This document shows, piece by piece, positions 11,501 through 21,045 of a stretch of 64,000 nt of DNA. Position 1 is the first letter of the stretch, and the number at the start of each line of letters is the position of its first letter. The notes below the pieces were generated by a model. That model had not been told where the DNA came from and did no database searches. It worked only from the letters and a program-made list of their open reading frames with translations. Origin of the DNA: Mytilus trossulus (Eukaryota; Mollusca; Bivalvia; Mytilida; Mytilidae); contig NC_086374.1 in the NCBI RefSeq assembly GCF_036588685.1, forward strand, positions 74,088,457 to 74,152,456. Reading direction: 5' to 3'. Made by a program: the position numbers and the translations under genes.

Positions 11501-14500
11501 CACCATTGTTCGTTATTAAAAGTTCTCTGGATTTAATTTCGATCGGAACGTTGTTATGAAATAACGTTCCATCTCTTTTCTATATGCTTCTTCCCGTCTA
11601 CATTTAGAAATAGGCATTAATTGAAAATGCTTTTTACCACAAGTGTCAAGATGGGCACTAATTGGCGAATTTCTGTATTGTGGGTGTCTTATTTGTTCTC
11701 CGTGAACTCGCAACCGTTCACAGAGGCTATTCCCGGTCTGTCCAATATAATTTTCGTGACAACCAGGACATGTGACGCAGTAAATAAGGTTTGTTGTCTT
11801 ACAAGTCATATTGGTGTTCACATGAAATGTTTTGCCATCTTTAAATGATTTCATTTTACCCGTTTCTAAATATTTCGTATCTTGGCCACAAACACCGCAT
11901 TTTGAATCTCCGCAAGAATTTTATTTCAAAGTCACTAACCTTCGATTCGAATCGAGCTTTGGTTAAGGTAGCACTCCACAGTTAGGTGTGTAGTTTCGCA
12001 TTTTGGCCCCTGTGGATTTTTTAAATATGAGAGCTAGTGTGCAATAAAATTCATTTTTGGATAGCTGAGTATTAAAATAGCCTTTGTATTGGGTTTATAT
12101 GAACATCAAGGTTATTTTATGTATGTAATATAGGCTGTTTTCTGTATAACAGTCCGTATTTGCATGTCCATACCATACATTGGTCCGGCAATTATTGTAA
12201 TTTTTTTTCCAAGTTTTTATCGCACGAACTTTGTGATTGGATTTTACGAAAAAATGAGGCGAAAGACACCCATTTTTTATTTGATCATTAGGAAGATTTT
12301 AGAAAACAGTTTCTAAAAAGGTATCACTCAAAGGCATTGAAATTCTAGTTTGATCCAAATTTTGGGGGGATATATGACATGTTCACCCCCCTTTTTGCAA
12401 TATTTTATGGTAAATAAATGCTGAATGTTGCCATGGATACACATAAAAGGAATTAATTTTCACCCTTTCAACTTTGGAAAATTGAATCTATGGAAGATAC
12501 TGATTACATACATATGCACATGTACAACACAAACAGTTAGGTTAATGTATTAGAAATCAAGGAATAGGAGATGATAAAACATTTTGGGGCTCATTTTTAA
12601 TTTTATTTTCTAACTGTGGAGTGCTACCTTATGGCACATCAGAAAGCACAGCAATGCACTTTTAAAGTTAAAATTGACCACAAATCTTTAGTCTTTTGTG
12701 TTCTTGTTTTAGTTCTGAAGGTAAAAAAACTGGTAGGAATGCAATTTATGTTAATCTTATTGTTTACTGTCCTTAGCAACCAAATATACACATTTTGACA
12801 CTTAGACATGTTGCGGTCTTAAATTTGTACCCCGTTAGCTTTGCCCTTGTAACCAAAGATTGCGCTTTATATGATAATCTCAGAATGTATCGCTTTATAT
12901 TTTTGAATGCTAATAAGTCAAATAAACATTTTTAGCAGGATTTTATATCATAATTTGGCATTAATTAAATTTAATGATGCCAGTACTGTTAGAAATTTAT
13001 ACCCTGCTTGAGAGCTTGTAGACCAAGGTTAGGTATGCTATTTACAGCAAAAATTACCTATAAGAGCTTTCAAACACCTAAAACTAGTACAATTTGTCCT
13101 CTTTTAAGGTAATTTTATAATTTCAAATAATAAAAAGGGAAAAGTTTTAGAAATTTACCCCAAAAATGAGACAGACTTGAAGTTTTTCACTATGATCCAG
13201 CATTTATTTTAAAATCACTTTTTGTCGCGTTTCAACACCAACTGCTAACCTTCATAAAATCTTTATTGCTGAACCAATTTTAAAAACTAAGGTACCATTT
13301 TCATCGTAACAACTAGTAGAACACAGAAAACATAAAAAAAGTTGAGACAGGAGGGGAAAAATTTCACCTTAAGGTAGCACTCCACAGTTAGGTGTGTAGT
13401 TTCGCATTTTGGCCCCTGTGGATTTTTTAAATATGAGAGCTAGTGTGCAATAAAATTCATTTTTGGATAGCTGAGTATTAAAATAGCCTTTGTATTGGGT
13501 TTATATGAACATCAAGGTTATGTTATGTATGTAATATAGGCTGTTTTCTGTATGACAGTCCGTATTTGCATGTCCATACCATACATTGGTCCGGCAATTA
13601 TTGTAATGTTATTTTCCAACTTTTTATCGCACGAACTTTGTGATTGGATTTTACGAAAAAATGAGGCAAAAGACACCCATTTTTTATTTGATCATTAGGA
13701 AGATTTTAGAAAACAGTTTCTAAAAAGGTATCACTCAAAGGCATTGAAATTCTAGTTTGATCCAAATTTTGGGGGGATATATGACATGTTCACCCCCCTT
13801 TTTGCAATATTTTATGGTAAATAAATGCTGAATGTTGCCATGGATACACATAAAAGGAATTAATTTTCACCCTTTCAACTTTGGAAAATTGAATCTATGG
13901 AAGATACTGATTACATACATATGCACATGTACAACACAAACAGTTAGGTTAATGTATTAGAAATCAAGGAATAGGAGATGATAAAACATTTTGAGGCTCA
14001 TTTTTAATTTTATTTTCTAACTGTGGAGTGCTACCTAAGTGTTTCTTTAAGTTTTTAGGTTGTCTTCGCCTGAAGATTAAGTTTCCTTCCGGTATCAATT
14101 TTTTCACAGTTTCACGTTCGTGTAGAATCGGAAGGTTTGATTTAATTGTATTAAAAACTTTTGGTAAATACGGGTCATGTGTACTAACAAACGATATTTT
14201 CTTTAAGTTTTTATCCGTGTCGTTTACTTTCGGGGTTCGTAATTCTTGAAGTGTTGAGAGTTTAGATTTTCGAAATCCACTTTCGATTAAACCCTCATGG
14301 GTATAGCTATTGTGTCAAATAGCCTTTTAATTCCTTCAAACGAATGTTATGGTCAGATACTATAGCACAAATCCGTCTGGCCATACAGTAAGGTACATTA
14401 ATAAGTTGGAACTAGACTGCATTTCTTTGGCAATGCTATTTTATGAATACTCCTAATTTTAGAAATAGTCATTGATCAGTAAAATATCAATCTATCAACA

Positions 14501-17500
14501 TGAAGTTTTTAACTGAATCATATAGACTTGTTGTTCAATTAATATTTTACAATTACTTAAAAATACATAGTGTATTCATATATAAAAAAAATCATTTAAG
14601 GATATAAATTGACTTGTGGTAAGTCACGTTTTTACCGGCTATGGAGAAGTTGTTATAGTAGATACCACAGTAGAGGTAGATGCTTCGGGAGATTCAGAAA
14701 ACAACACCTGTTTGCAGTTTACAAAGGTAAACATAAATTATTACAATTGTTTTACTGAACAAATAGTCCAGTAGGATTATATTGTAAACTATAATATCAA
14801 AAAATATAAAAACACGTACAACAGACGGAATATATAGTGAATTAAGAGCAAATATAAAATTAGAGATTAAATGATTATTATTTATAGCATAACAAGATGT
14901 GTTAGAAAGAGACAAAAGTTTCAAACTTATTCGTATAATGAATATTCATTTAAAGAACTTAAAAACGGGCAGTTTTTGCTTAATGACCAGGAGGAGAAAC
15001 TTTCAAACAATTAATCTGTCTCTATTATGTCACATATAATGTAACTGGAAATCAATGAATAAATCAGTTTACACTTTTAATAAAACCTTTTTTTACCTAT
15101 TTATTAGGCCATGGCCACGTAGTTAGTCACAGACATGGATTAGGCCATGGTCACGTAGTTATTCACGGACATGTTCACTATATTCGACACAGACATGGTC
15201 ACGGATATAGTCATGGACATGGTCACGGTTATAGTCACGGACATGGTCATGTTTATAGTCACGGACATGGTCATGGTCATAGACACGGACATATACATAG
15301 AACTTCTTATTATAGTTATTACAAAAAAAATCACGGATTTAGAATCCATCATCACTGGTTCTCCTACGGAGGCAGAGGTATTTATATCATTATGTACAAA
15401 TTAAGATTCCAAAAAAAAACAAAATCAATCAACTATTTACTTTCGTATAACTAAATTCCGGGTAAACCATTCATAGGTTTTCTTATTTCCTTTTAAAGTC
15501 TTTTTTTGTAGTGATTCTTACCCACTGAAAATTTGGTTAAATGCAACCTTTCCAATCAAAGGAAAATCAAGTCCTTTTAGATACAACATTACAATCTTGA
15601 TATTTTTTACAGTCAATAGGTTGACATGTCATAGAAATCGATTCTACAGTCTATGGAATAATTGTTACACTCATCACCACAGTAGAAGTTATTGTTTTGG
15701 ACATTTGAGGAAACAACATCTATTCGTATCTTATCATGGAGGTAACAAACTTTCATCACTTCGAACTTATATCGTCAAAGATTATTCGTTTCGAAATTAA
15801 AAAAAAAATATTTTTGAAATTGTTTTGTGTTTTATAGTTAAATAAAGATGCCAGAGTTTTCTAAAAAAAAACCACCCACCTGATATTTACATCAATTCTG
15901 AATTGATTTTAATTTTGACATAAGATTCCAAGACTCTAAATTGTTGAATTATTTTAAAGGTCTTAACACCCTAAATCTGTTTATTAGATACATTTTGAGC
16001 TTGTATAGTCCTTCAACGTAACAATAAAAACTATATCGTGATTTAAGAAATAAAAGTTACTTTTAAATGTTTTCTATTCCATTTCCTCAGATGGTCATGG
16101 ACACATATATCATGATCACAAAATGCCACACCATAAGCGTCACCAGTACCGCCATAATTTATTGCTCCACAAGAAGATTGCCAATCACCATGTAAATCGC
16201 ATTCACAATGTAGCTAACAACCATGTTTCAAAAATAGCACACATATCTTACAAACATGTGCAAAACATTGGCTTCCAGGCGAACAAACATGTGAGCAGAA
16301 TTGAAAACGAGGCTGGCCGACATATTGATAGATTCAGAAAACTCGTAAAATTCCACATGAACAGACTCCACAATCACGCAAAGGATCATTTATCTGCTGT
16401 TGAACATCAACATGAAAGACATTTAAGCGAACGTCAGTATCAAAATACACAACATCTTTCAAACGAGGAGCACCTCCATAACAAACATGAACATCATATA
16501 AGTAAACTTCATAGCATACTTGGTCATGGTTATGGTGATGGACACGTGGTTAGCTACCTTGATTATTACAACAAATATCATGGATTCCCAATAGCTGACA
16601 ACAGATTTACATATGACGGAATAGGTAAGCAACTTTTACTATTAAATTTAGTTTCACCCAATTATTAAATAAGACTGACTTATGTAGTTTATTAGCCCTC
16701 AGTAAGACGTCCATGATGCATTCGTGTAGTTCCTTTTTTTATTTATTTTCAGTTAAAACTGTATTTCAAGAAGTATTATCGATTGATAAGATGTTCTTGC
16801 AAAATCATTTATTTATAACAAAGATGTCATTGTTATAGGCAGACATTGTCTAAAATTCTACTGTAAAGATTCAAAAAATTCCATGCATGCTGGCTCTGTT
16901 TTAAATTAAACTTTTTTTTTTCGAAGCTTACAAACTAAAATGTGAAAGTAGCCGTTTTTACAGTCTTTGGAGTAATTGTTGGTCTCAGTATCACAGTAGA
17001 AGAGTATGTTTTGGAAATCTGAGGAAGCAAAATCTCTTCATCGACTATCCTGGAGGTAAATTAGTTTGATTATATATCTGATATCATATGAATAGAAAGA
17101 AGAAAAAAATGAAAAATGTGTTCGTCCGAAGTACTTTTCTGGATTTTACTTTATTAGTAACTTTAAAACCTAAACACTTTAGAGCCAAGAATGCATAAGA
17201 CCAAACATTTGAAGAACTTTATGACCAAAACCTACATAAGTAGGCAAGTCTATCAACTGTTAACTTGCATGAGGGAGTATGGATATTTTTTTCATGATAA
17301 TTTCTTTATTTATAAACAGAGAATATTATTTTATTTTTATGATTTCGTTGTTTTGGTTTATTTTTGTCCGTGTTATATGAATACACGCTTATTTTGCGTA
17401 ATCTATTCATCTTAACTGATAAAAGATAATCAACTCGCTCAAAATTATCTCACCATCATAACGTGTTCATATGTAATGTTGTAGGTTATATTGTAGTTTC

Positions 17501-17611
17501 TGAATATACGTAAAACATATATGTTCACTTTTTTACTTAGACTACGCTGATGAATATTCTCCTACAAAGATTGAAGTCAAGACAGGAGGCGATTTCGATT
17601 ACAAAAAGTAG
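8463..17611 (+). CDS. Modular histidine-rich secreted protein, gene 1 (mfp-4-like repeats; 9 coding exons)
   Basis: Coding exons: 8463-8508, 9909-9953, 10815-10925, 14601-14726, 15108-15377, 15613-15741, 16091-16624, 16927-17055, 17541-17611. Every intron is phase 1 with GT-AG ends, and the sum is 1,461 nt (486 residues plus stop). Residues 1-16 are a signal peptide. His-rich A modules (about 31-67, 110-199, 200-420) alternate with three-Cys B modules (about 68-109, 200-242 region boundaries excluded, that is 200 precedes A3; B2 is about 200 minus, see exon entries; B3 is about 421-463). A 23-residue tail rich in D, Y and K ends the protein. A1 and A2 are His-rich; A2 has octapeptides of the form YSHGHGHG; A3 has ten 11-residue repeats beginning with His. 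HVNRIHNVANN resembles the undecapeptide DDHVNDIAQTA that I recall for mussel foot protein 4, so a byssal or other extracellular metal-binding role is inferred. The three-Cys module is not a family I recognise. Confidence 0.85.
8600..8800 (+). repeat. DR4 copy in intron 1 of gene 1
   Basis: The DR4 blocks AAATACTGAACTTAGAGG, GGAAAGTCCATAATCACATG, CAAAACGCATC and TGACTTGGTACTTGGTGG appear in order. It produces a spurious 100-codon open frame. The rest of intron 1 (about 8800-9170) shows nothing recognisable. Confidence 0.7.
9165..9245 (+). repeat. Decayed hammerhead/retrozyme fragment
   Basis: CTGACGAGTCTTTTAAAGAC (9176-9195) matches the core and stem II of the hammerhead unit found intact at 26.7 and 28.0 kb, and ATCCTGTTATCTATGA matches its downstream part. 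The GAAA box and stem III are replaced by GTGCACGTAC, so cleavage is not expected. A DR1 copy on the minus strand (9247-9362) and a DR2 copy on the plus strand (9386-9510) follow. Confidence 0.6.
9909..9953 (+). CDS. Gene 1 exon 2: short Gly/His segment
   Basis: The acceptor is CTCAACAG and the donor is ATA/GTAAGT. The encoded segment is VVTSGYGGHHHAHHH. At 45 nt it equals exon 2 of the paralogue at 30419-30463 (VASSEYKTYGGYLPT), which keeps the position but not the His run. This exon is the first unit of the tandem array that follows. Confidence 0.8.
9926..10556 (+). repeat. 55-bp minisatellite copying exon 2 and its 5' splice site
   Basis: About 12 units of ACATCCGGATATGGAGGTCA... end in CATCATCATAGTAAGTATTA, so most units repeat the His codons plus a GTAAGT-type donor. 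Units 3-4 and 5-6 form a 110-bp higher-order duplication. Only the first unit is preceded by a proper acceptor (CTCAACAG); the others have TTAACATA before the unit. Reading past the first donor meets TAA within four codons. Confidence 0.9.
10815..10925 (+). CDS. Gene 1 exon 3: module A1
   Basis: The acceptor is ACAAATAG and the donor is TTAG/GTAATA. It encodes a 37-residue basic His segment that begins RHVVRHTRVHHRL and ends with the shared A tail YHKRYHGFKITHGRFAYKGL. The segment VRHTRVHHRL is loosely like the His decapeptide HVHTHRVLHK that I recall for foot protein 4; that resemblance is weak. Confidence 0.8.
   Translation, partial: DTLLDILGYTTDLSDWHTTRDTMDLKSRMEDLLTKD
11516..11916 (-). 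pseudogene. Penelope-like element fragment: GIY-YIG endonuclease domain
   Basis: The minus-strand frame begins near CGDSKCGVCG, a Cys-rich linker, and continues through NLIYCVTCPGC and ENYIGQTGNSLCERL to KEMERYFITTFRSKLNP. The order (Cys motif, an FKDGK stretch, then a GIY-YIG nuclease with Y...YIGQT, R, H and E) is that of the C-terminal part of Penelope-like retroelement proteins. The upstream part continues beyond an insertion at 14036-14390. A one-base frame change between the TKARFE and CGDSKC segments shows decay. It lies in an intron of gene 1 on the opposite strand. Confidence 0.8.
11967..12628 (+). mobile_element. TIR element (MITE-like), copy 1
   Basis: It begins GGTAGCACTCCACAGTTAGG and ends CTAACTGTGGAGTGCTACC, an inverted terminal repeat of about 19-20 bp. 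It is 662 bp and non-coding. A nearly identical copy in the same orientation lies at 13373-14035. With that copy it bounds a 2.07-kb insertion in the Penelope-like fragment, flanked by TAA on both sides (11964-11966 and 14036-14038). Confidence 0.85.
12629..13372. other. 744-bp spacer between the two TIR elements
   Basis: AT-rich sequence without a credible open frame (longest about 60 codons). It has no obvious inverted ends of its own. It begins TTATGGCACATCAG and ends AATTTCACCTTAA. It may be the internal part of a larger element of which the flanking copies are the ends, or sequence captured between two insertions. Confidence 0.5.
13373..14035 (+). mobile_element. TIR element (MITE-like), copy 2
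   Basis: It is 663 bp and almost identical to copy 1, with the same GGTAGCACTCC / GGAGTGCTACC ends. It is directly flanked by TAA on each side. High identity between the two copies implies recent origin or gene conversion. Confidence 0.85.
14036..14390 (-). pseudogene. Penelope-like element fragment: reverse transcriptase C-terminal part
   Basis: Minus-strand translation gives KISFVSTHDPYLPKVF, NLPILHERETVKKL and LIFRRRQPKNLKKHL, the conserved stretch between the reverse transcriptase and the Cys/GIY-YIG region of Penelope-like elements. Upstream it retains RICAIVSDHNIRLKELKGYL, but then a stop and a frame change. Joining to the 11961 side across the insertion restores HLTKA in frame, so the insertion interrupted an older element. 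Confidence 0.75.
14601..14726 (+). CDS. Gene 1 exon 4: three-Cys module B1
   Basis: The acceptor is ATCATTTAAG and the donor is AAAG/GTAAAC. The module reads GYKLTCGKSRFYRLW, RSCYSRYHSRGRCFG, RFRKQHLFAVYKG. Comparison of four copies in the window gives (A/G)YKLTC-x3-RFYxLW-x2-C-x4-HSR-x2-CFGxLRKxHLFxxYxG. There are three invariant Cys per module, so at least one is unpaired within it. Confidence 0.8.
15108..15377 (+). CDS. Gene 1 exon 5: His-rich module A2 with octapeptide repeats
   Basis: The acceptor is TTTATTAG and the donor is AGAG/GTATTT. It encodes 90 residues: GHGHVVSHRHGL, then repeats of the form YSHGHGHG in 24-bp units, then the A tail YYKKNHGFRIHHHWFSYGGR. The first 36 nt, including the acceptor, are duplicated (ATTAG/GCCATGG at both 15103 and 15139), giving a second in-frame acceptor at 15143/15144. 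The minus-strand frame over this repeat is a shadow. Confidence 0.85.
15613..15741 (+). CDS. Gene 1 exon 6: three-Cys module B2
   Basis: The acceptor is TTTTTTACAG and the donor is GGAG/GTAACA. It reads VNRLTCHRNRFYSLW, NNCYTHHHSRSYCFG, HLRKQHLFVSYHGG. All three Cys and the HSR, CFG and LRKQHLF positions are kept. Length 129 nt, phase 1-1, so it could be skipped or duplicated without a frame change. In the assembled protein this is residues about 200-242, and module A3 follows at about 243-420. Confidence 0.85.
16091..16624 (+). CDS. Gene 1 exon 7: module A3, ten His-led hendecad repeats
   Basis: The acceptor is TTTCCTCAG and the donor is ATAG/GTAAGC. The exon encodes 178 residues. From 16189 to 16518 ten consecutive 11-residue units each start with His: HVNRIHNVANN, HVSKIAHISYK, HVQNIGFQANK, HVSRIENEAGR, HIDRFRKLVKF, HMNRLHNHAKD, and so on. 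Positions 2 and 5 are mostly V, I, L, M or F, as in hendecad helices. The A tail YNKYHGFPIADNRFTYDGIG closes the exon. The 33-bp DNA units are diverged, so the period is kept at protein level. Confidence 0.88.
16927..17055 (+). CDS. Gene 1 exon 8: three-Cys module B3
   Basis: The acceptor is TTTTTTCGAAG and the donor is GGAG/GTAAAT. It reads AYKLKCESSRFYSLW, SNCWSQYHSRRVCFG, NLRKQNLFIDYPGG. It is the third B module of gene 1, with the same three Cys spacing. 129 nt, phase 1-1. Confidence 0.85.
17541..17611 (+). CDS. Gene 1 exon 9: C-terminal tail and stop
   Basis: The acceptor is TTTTTACTTAG. It reads DYADEYSPTKIEVKTGG then DFDYKK and stops at TAG 17609-17611. The tail is short, acidic, Tyr-bearing and ends in two Lys. 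A likely GC-AG intron in the 3'UTR (GAAG/GCAAGT at about 17630, acceptor TTATTGTAG at 17854) leads to AATAAA at 17888-17893. Confidence 0.8.
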
Positions 17612-17887
17612 ACGATTACATCTTGAAGGCAAGTTAATATGTTGGTTTTTTTCGGATCCACACTGTTGAAATCTCGGTATAAATCGTTCTTTCCTATGAC
17701 AACATATTCAATTTTAACAACATGATTGATGGGTCTAAAAAATACAATATGTAAAGGAATATTTTCTTAGTAGTTATCTTTCTTTTAAATGGAAATCTTA
17801 AACTTCATTATTTAATTTAATCATTTTTTCTAACGATATTCCTTTTTATTGTAGGATACACCGAATACTGAGTATGTGATTACTAGT

Positions 17888-17893
17888 AATAAA
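17888..17893 (+). terminator. Polyadenylation signal of gene 1
   Basis: AATAAA within TAGTAATAAATGCATTTG, 280 nt after the stop codon and just after a probable 3'UTR exon start. No competing AATAAA lies between the stop and this site. Confidence 0.6.
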
Positions 17894-17909
17894 TGCATTT
17901 GAAAAAAAT

Positions 17910-20130
17910 ATTGTTTATTCTAAAGCTTTATTTAGGGAACAAAACAAACTATGGGATGGCACTGAACTTTGATTTTGGCCAATTGAAACACTTAGTTAAT
18001 AGAAATATCAGATATAGAAGTTCCAACCGACATCTATGAAACATTCAAGATCTAACAAAACGATTTTGACCCAACTTAAAAATGTATAATTTTATCGCAT
18101 GCAGTCCACAAATAAATATTAAAAAATTGTCTACCAGAGGGCATATCAACATCTTTCCTTATTGGAAGCAGCAGTTTGCACATAATATTAAAAAAAAATC
18201 ATTTCTGAGAAATAAGACTATATGGTATTAGTGACTATGCGGCAAAGCTTAATCATTTAGATAATAAAGCAAAACACTACACAATGCATGATAATTTACA
18301 CAATACAATCATGCTTTTAAAACGCAACAACAAGTCTGACAAAGACGGCAATAAAACATTTTTATAGCTGGTAGTACATACAGTATAGTAAATTTACGTA
18401 TACACTTTCCCGATAAAGAACAAATGAAGTGTAATATCGAAACAAGGGAATTCAAAATGAAAACATCATGCGTCCGAATTGTATCTATGGACATACCTGC
18501 GCCAAAAACTCAGTCGAAACCCGAAATCTGGACGCACGAAGTTAGAGTAACATAAAGCGTCATATAAAGGACCAAAGTGAACAAAGAAAATAATTTAAAT
18601 TGTAAAGTAAATAGAATGCCACACAAAGTCAGCAACTAAAATATATAACTCAAGACCATACTGTTTTGTTTGTTTGTAAAATATACAAAGAATAATTATC
18701 TATATGATATGGTCATGGTATATTCCAATGAACGTTTGGAGAGAGATGGTTTTAACAAAACCCAGGCTCTATCAATTTTCATCCGCAGTTACAAACTCTT
18801 ACAAAGTGTATGCGTTGAGAAATGTATACTCCATAAGTAAGTTAGAAAATTGAACGCAATTGAGGAATGAGGCAACAGCAGTATACCGCTGTGCAAAAGT
18901 CATATATCGATTGAGAGAAAGCAAATCGGGTTACAAACTAAAACTGAGGGAAACACATCAAATATAAGAGGAAAGTAACGAAACAACAGAAATACTAAAG
19001 TACAACAACAAAAAAACGAACTATAAGACAAGAATTGCCTTTTCGCTGACTTGGTACAAGACATTTTCAGAAAAAAAAGATGGAATGAACCTGGTTTTGT
19101 AGCTAGCCAAACCTCCCGCTTTCATAGCAATATTAAACATAACAATCAAATGACAACATCACATGACAGGTCTACAATACAAATAAATGAAAAAAACATT
19201 CAGGATAGAATAATACACAAATTAATAATACCGTAGAACATTACGACATGCTAATAGTTATTAAAGGAATTTCATAATTTTCAAATTGAAATAGTTTCGT
19301 TTGCCATTTATTTGTATTGAAATGACCGTTGTAGTCAAATTCGGGTAAAAAAAAAAAGTATATGTCTGAAAACGACGCTGAAGAAGTTGTAACTATGTTG
19401 GTTTTTTTTTTTGTTTTTTTTTTATAAATTCTAGTTCATGAAGATATACAAATTGGAAAAAAATAGAAAAGTTCTGATTTTTAAAGGAAAGAAGACCATT
19501 AATATATTTAACGTGAATTAAACGATCTAGCTTTTCCAGTCTACTTATTTATAAAAGGGTTCGAAGGAAAATTTACCCATATGAATATTAAGAAATAATT
19601 AAGAGAGACAAATTAAGGTTAAACACAAAAAAATATGGACTCAGGTGTACTCCATAAGATGCAAGATAGAGTAATTCGACAGCAAGGGTTCTTTTACCAT
19701 GTATGTATCATCCGACAATGAAAAATCAGTAAAAAAGTCATACTCAGTAAAGGATACAATCGAATTGAACGACTGATCAAACGACAAGAGAACAAAATGT
19801 CGCTAGTTATTAACGACTCTTACAAATCATACAGAACAGTTGACCAATTCAAAATTGCCTCTATTCATAAAACTAATGTACATGTAGTATCGATTTCAGT
19901 CGTTTTTCTTTATAACTCAGTTGCCAAAAAAATATGTAAAAGACAAACGAAATATACCATAGGATATTCAACCTCTTAAATCGGAAACAATTCGACAATG
20001 CCATGGCAAGAAAAAGAAATGTGATCAAAAGAGAAACACTAGTCAACAGAAGACAACATAGAAAACTAATGACTTGATTGAAATTGTAAAGTAGATCTTT
20101 AAAGCTTTTAAGAACAACATATAGATTAGA
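17910..20130. other. Intergenic DNA with a DR2 and a DR4 copy
   Basis: DR2 blocks occur at about 18871-19015 and a DR4 remnant at 19030-19110 (GAATTGCCTTTTCGCTGACT, then TGGAATGAACCTGGTTTTGT). Poly-A and poly-T runs lie near 19350-19420. No credible gene was found. Confidence 0.55.
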
Positions 20131-20136
20131 CTGTTG

Positions 20137-20320
20137 GTTTTCCCGTTTGAATTGTTTTACACTAGTATTTTTTGGTGCCCTTTATAACTTGCTGTTCAAA
20201 GCTTGCCAAGAGTCCGGGTTGAAGGACGTTCCTTGACCTATAATGGTTTACTTTTATAGATTGTTGGTTTTATTTTGGCTGGAGTGTTCTCTCATTGGCA
20301 CTCATACCATATCTTCCTAT
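20137..20320 (+). repeat. DR1 copy
   Basis: Diverged copy with GTTTGAATTGTTTTACACTA, GTTGAAGGACGTTCCTTGAC and GTTCTCTCATTGGCACTCAT in the family order. The 20321-21045 stretch that follows has one 91-codon minus-strand open frame (20724-20999) with no recognised motif; I do not call it a gene. Confidence 0.7.
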
Positions 20321-21045
20321 ATCAATATGATTGACAGCGTTGTTTGAATCGACCGCACCACAATATATCTGATGCCCATTTTTAACTAAAGAAATAAAGG
20401 CGGAAAGAAATTAAAAAGGGTATATGCAGTTCTTTATTAGGACTTATTCAGAAAGAATAAATATTTTCATAGTTTATACCAAAGGAGAGAATGGCGAATT
20501 ATCAGTTTTGTGTGTTCGTTATACATAATACATTTTGAGTGCGCTTTTGAATGCATTACCGACAGCCACGTAACATTCAAATAAAGTGTTCAGTATTGGG
20601 TCTTTTGTTTCTCACATCAGTAACCTGAAGTACTTCTTCCAATTGATGGGCTAGGGGATTTGATATGTCTACTTAATTGTTCTTTGTTAACGATGCTAAT
20701 GTTATGACATGAGTAGGGGGACACTATTTGTACGAAGACACTGCACAAGAACAATAGTATCGATTGGATTTTACATTCCTGATTGTACAAGTCAATTTTA
20801 CTGCCTTGATGTAATGGTTATTATGTATGTATATAGAACGTATAGTGTAATGTTTTAAGTATTCAAGTATTGTTTCTCTTGAGATTTTACGGACACCATC
20901 ACGAGTTGGTTGACCGTTATAGAATAACCGTTTCACAGATGATATCAGATATGTTCCTTCCGTCGTAACTACAACCCCCTTCTTTTTTAACGAATGCAAC
21001 CTACCGCATTAGACTATTTACCAAGTTTGTAATAACATGAGGTAA

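Noticed and set aside
15140-15404. Met/Thr/Val/Asp repeat frames over the HGHGH exon
   Set aside because: Other-frame by-products of the 24-bp His repeat; the same happens at 40599-41106.
20724-20999. 91-codon minus-strand frame with RLFYNGQPTRDGVRKISRE
   Set aside because: Composition is somewhat protein-like, but there is no recognised motif, no splice partner and no support from a second copy; left uncalled.
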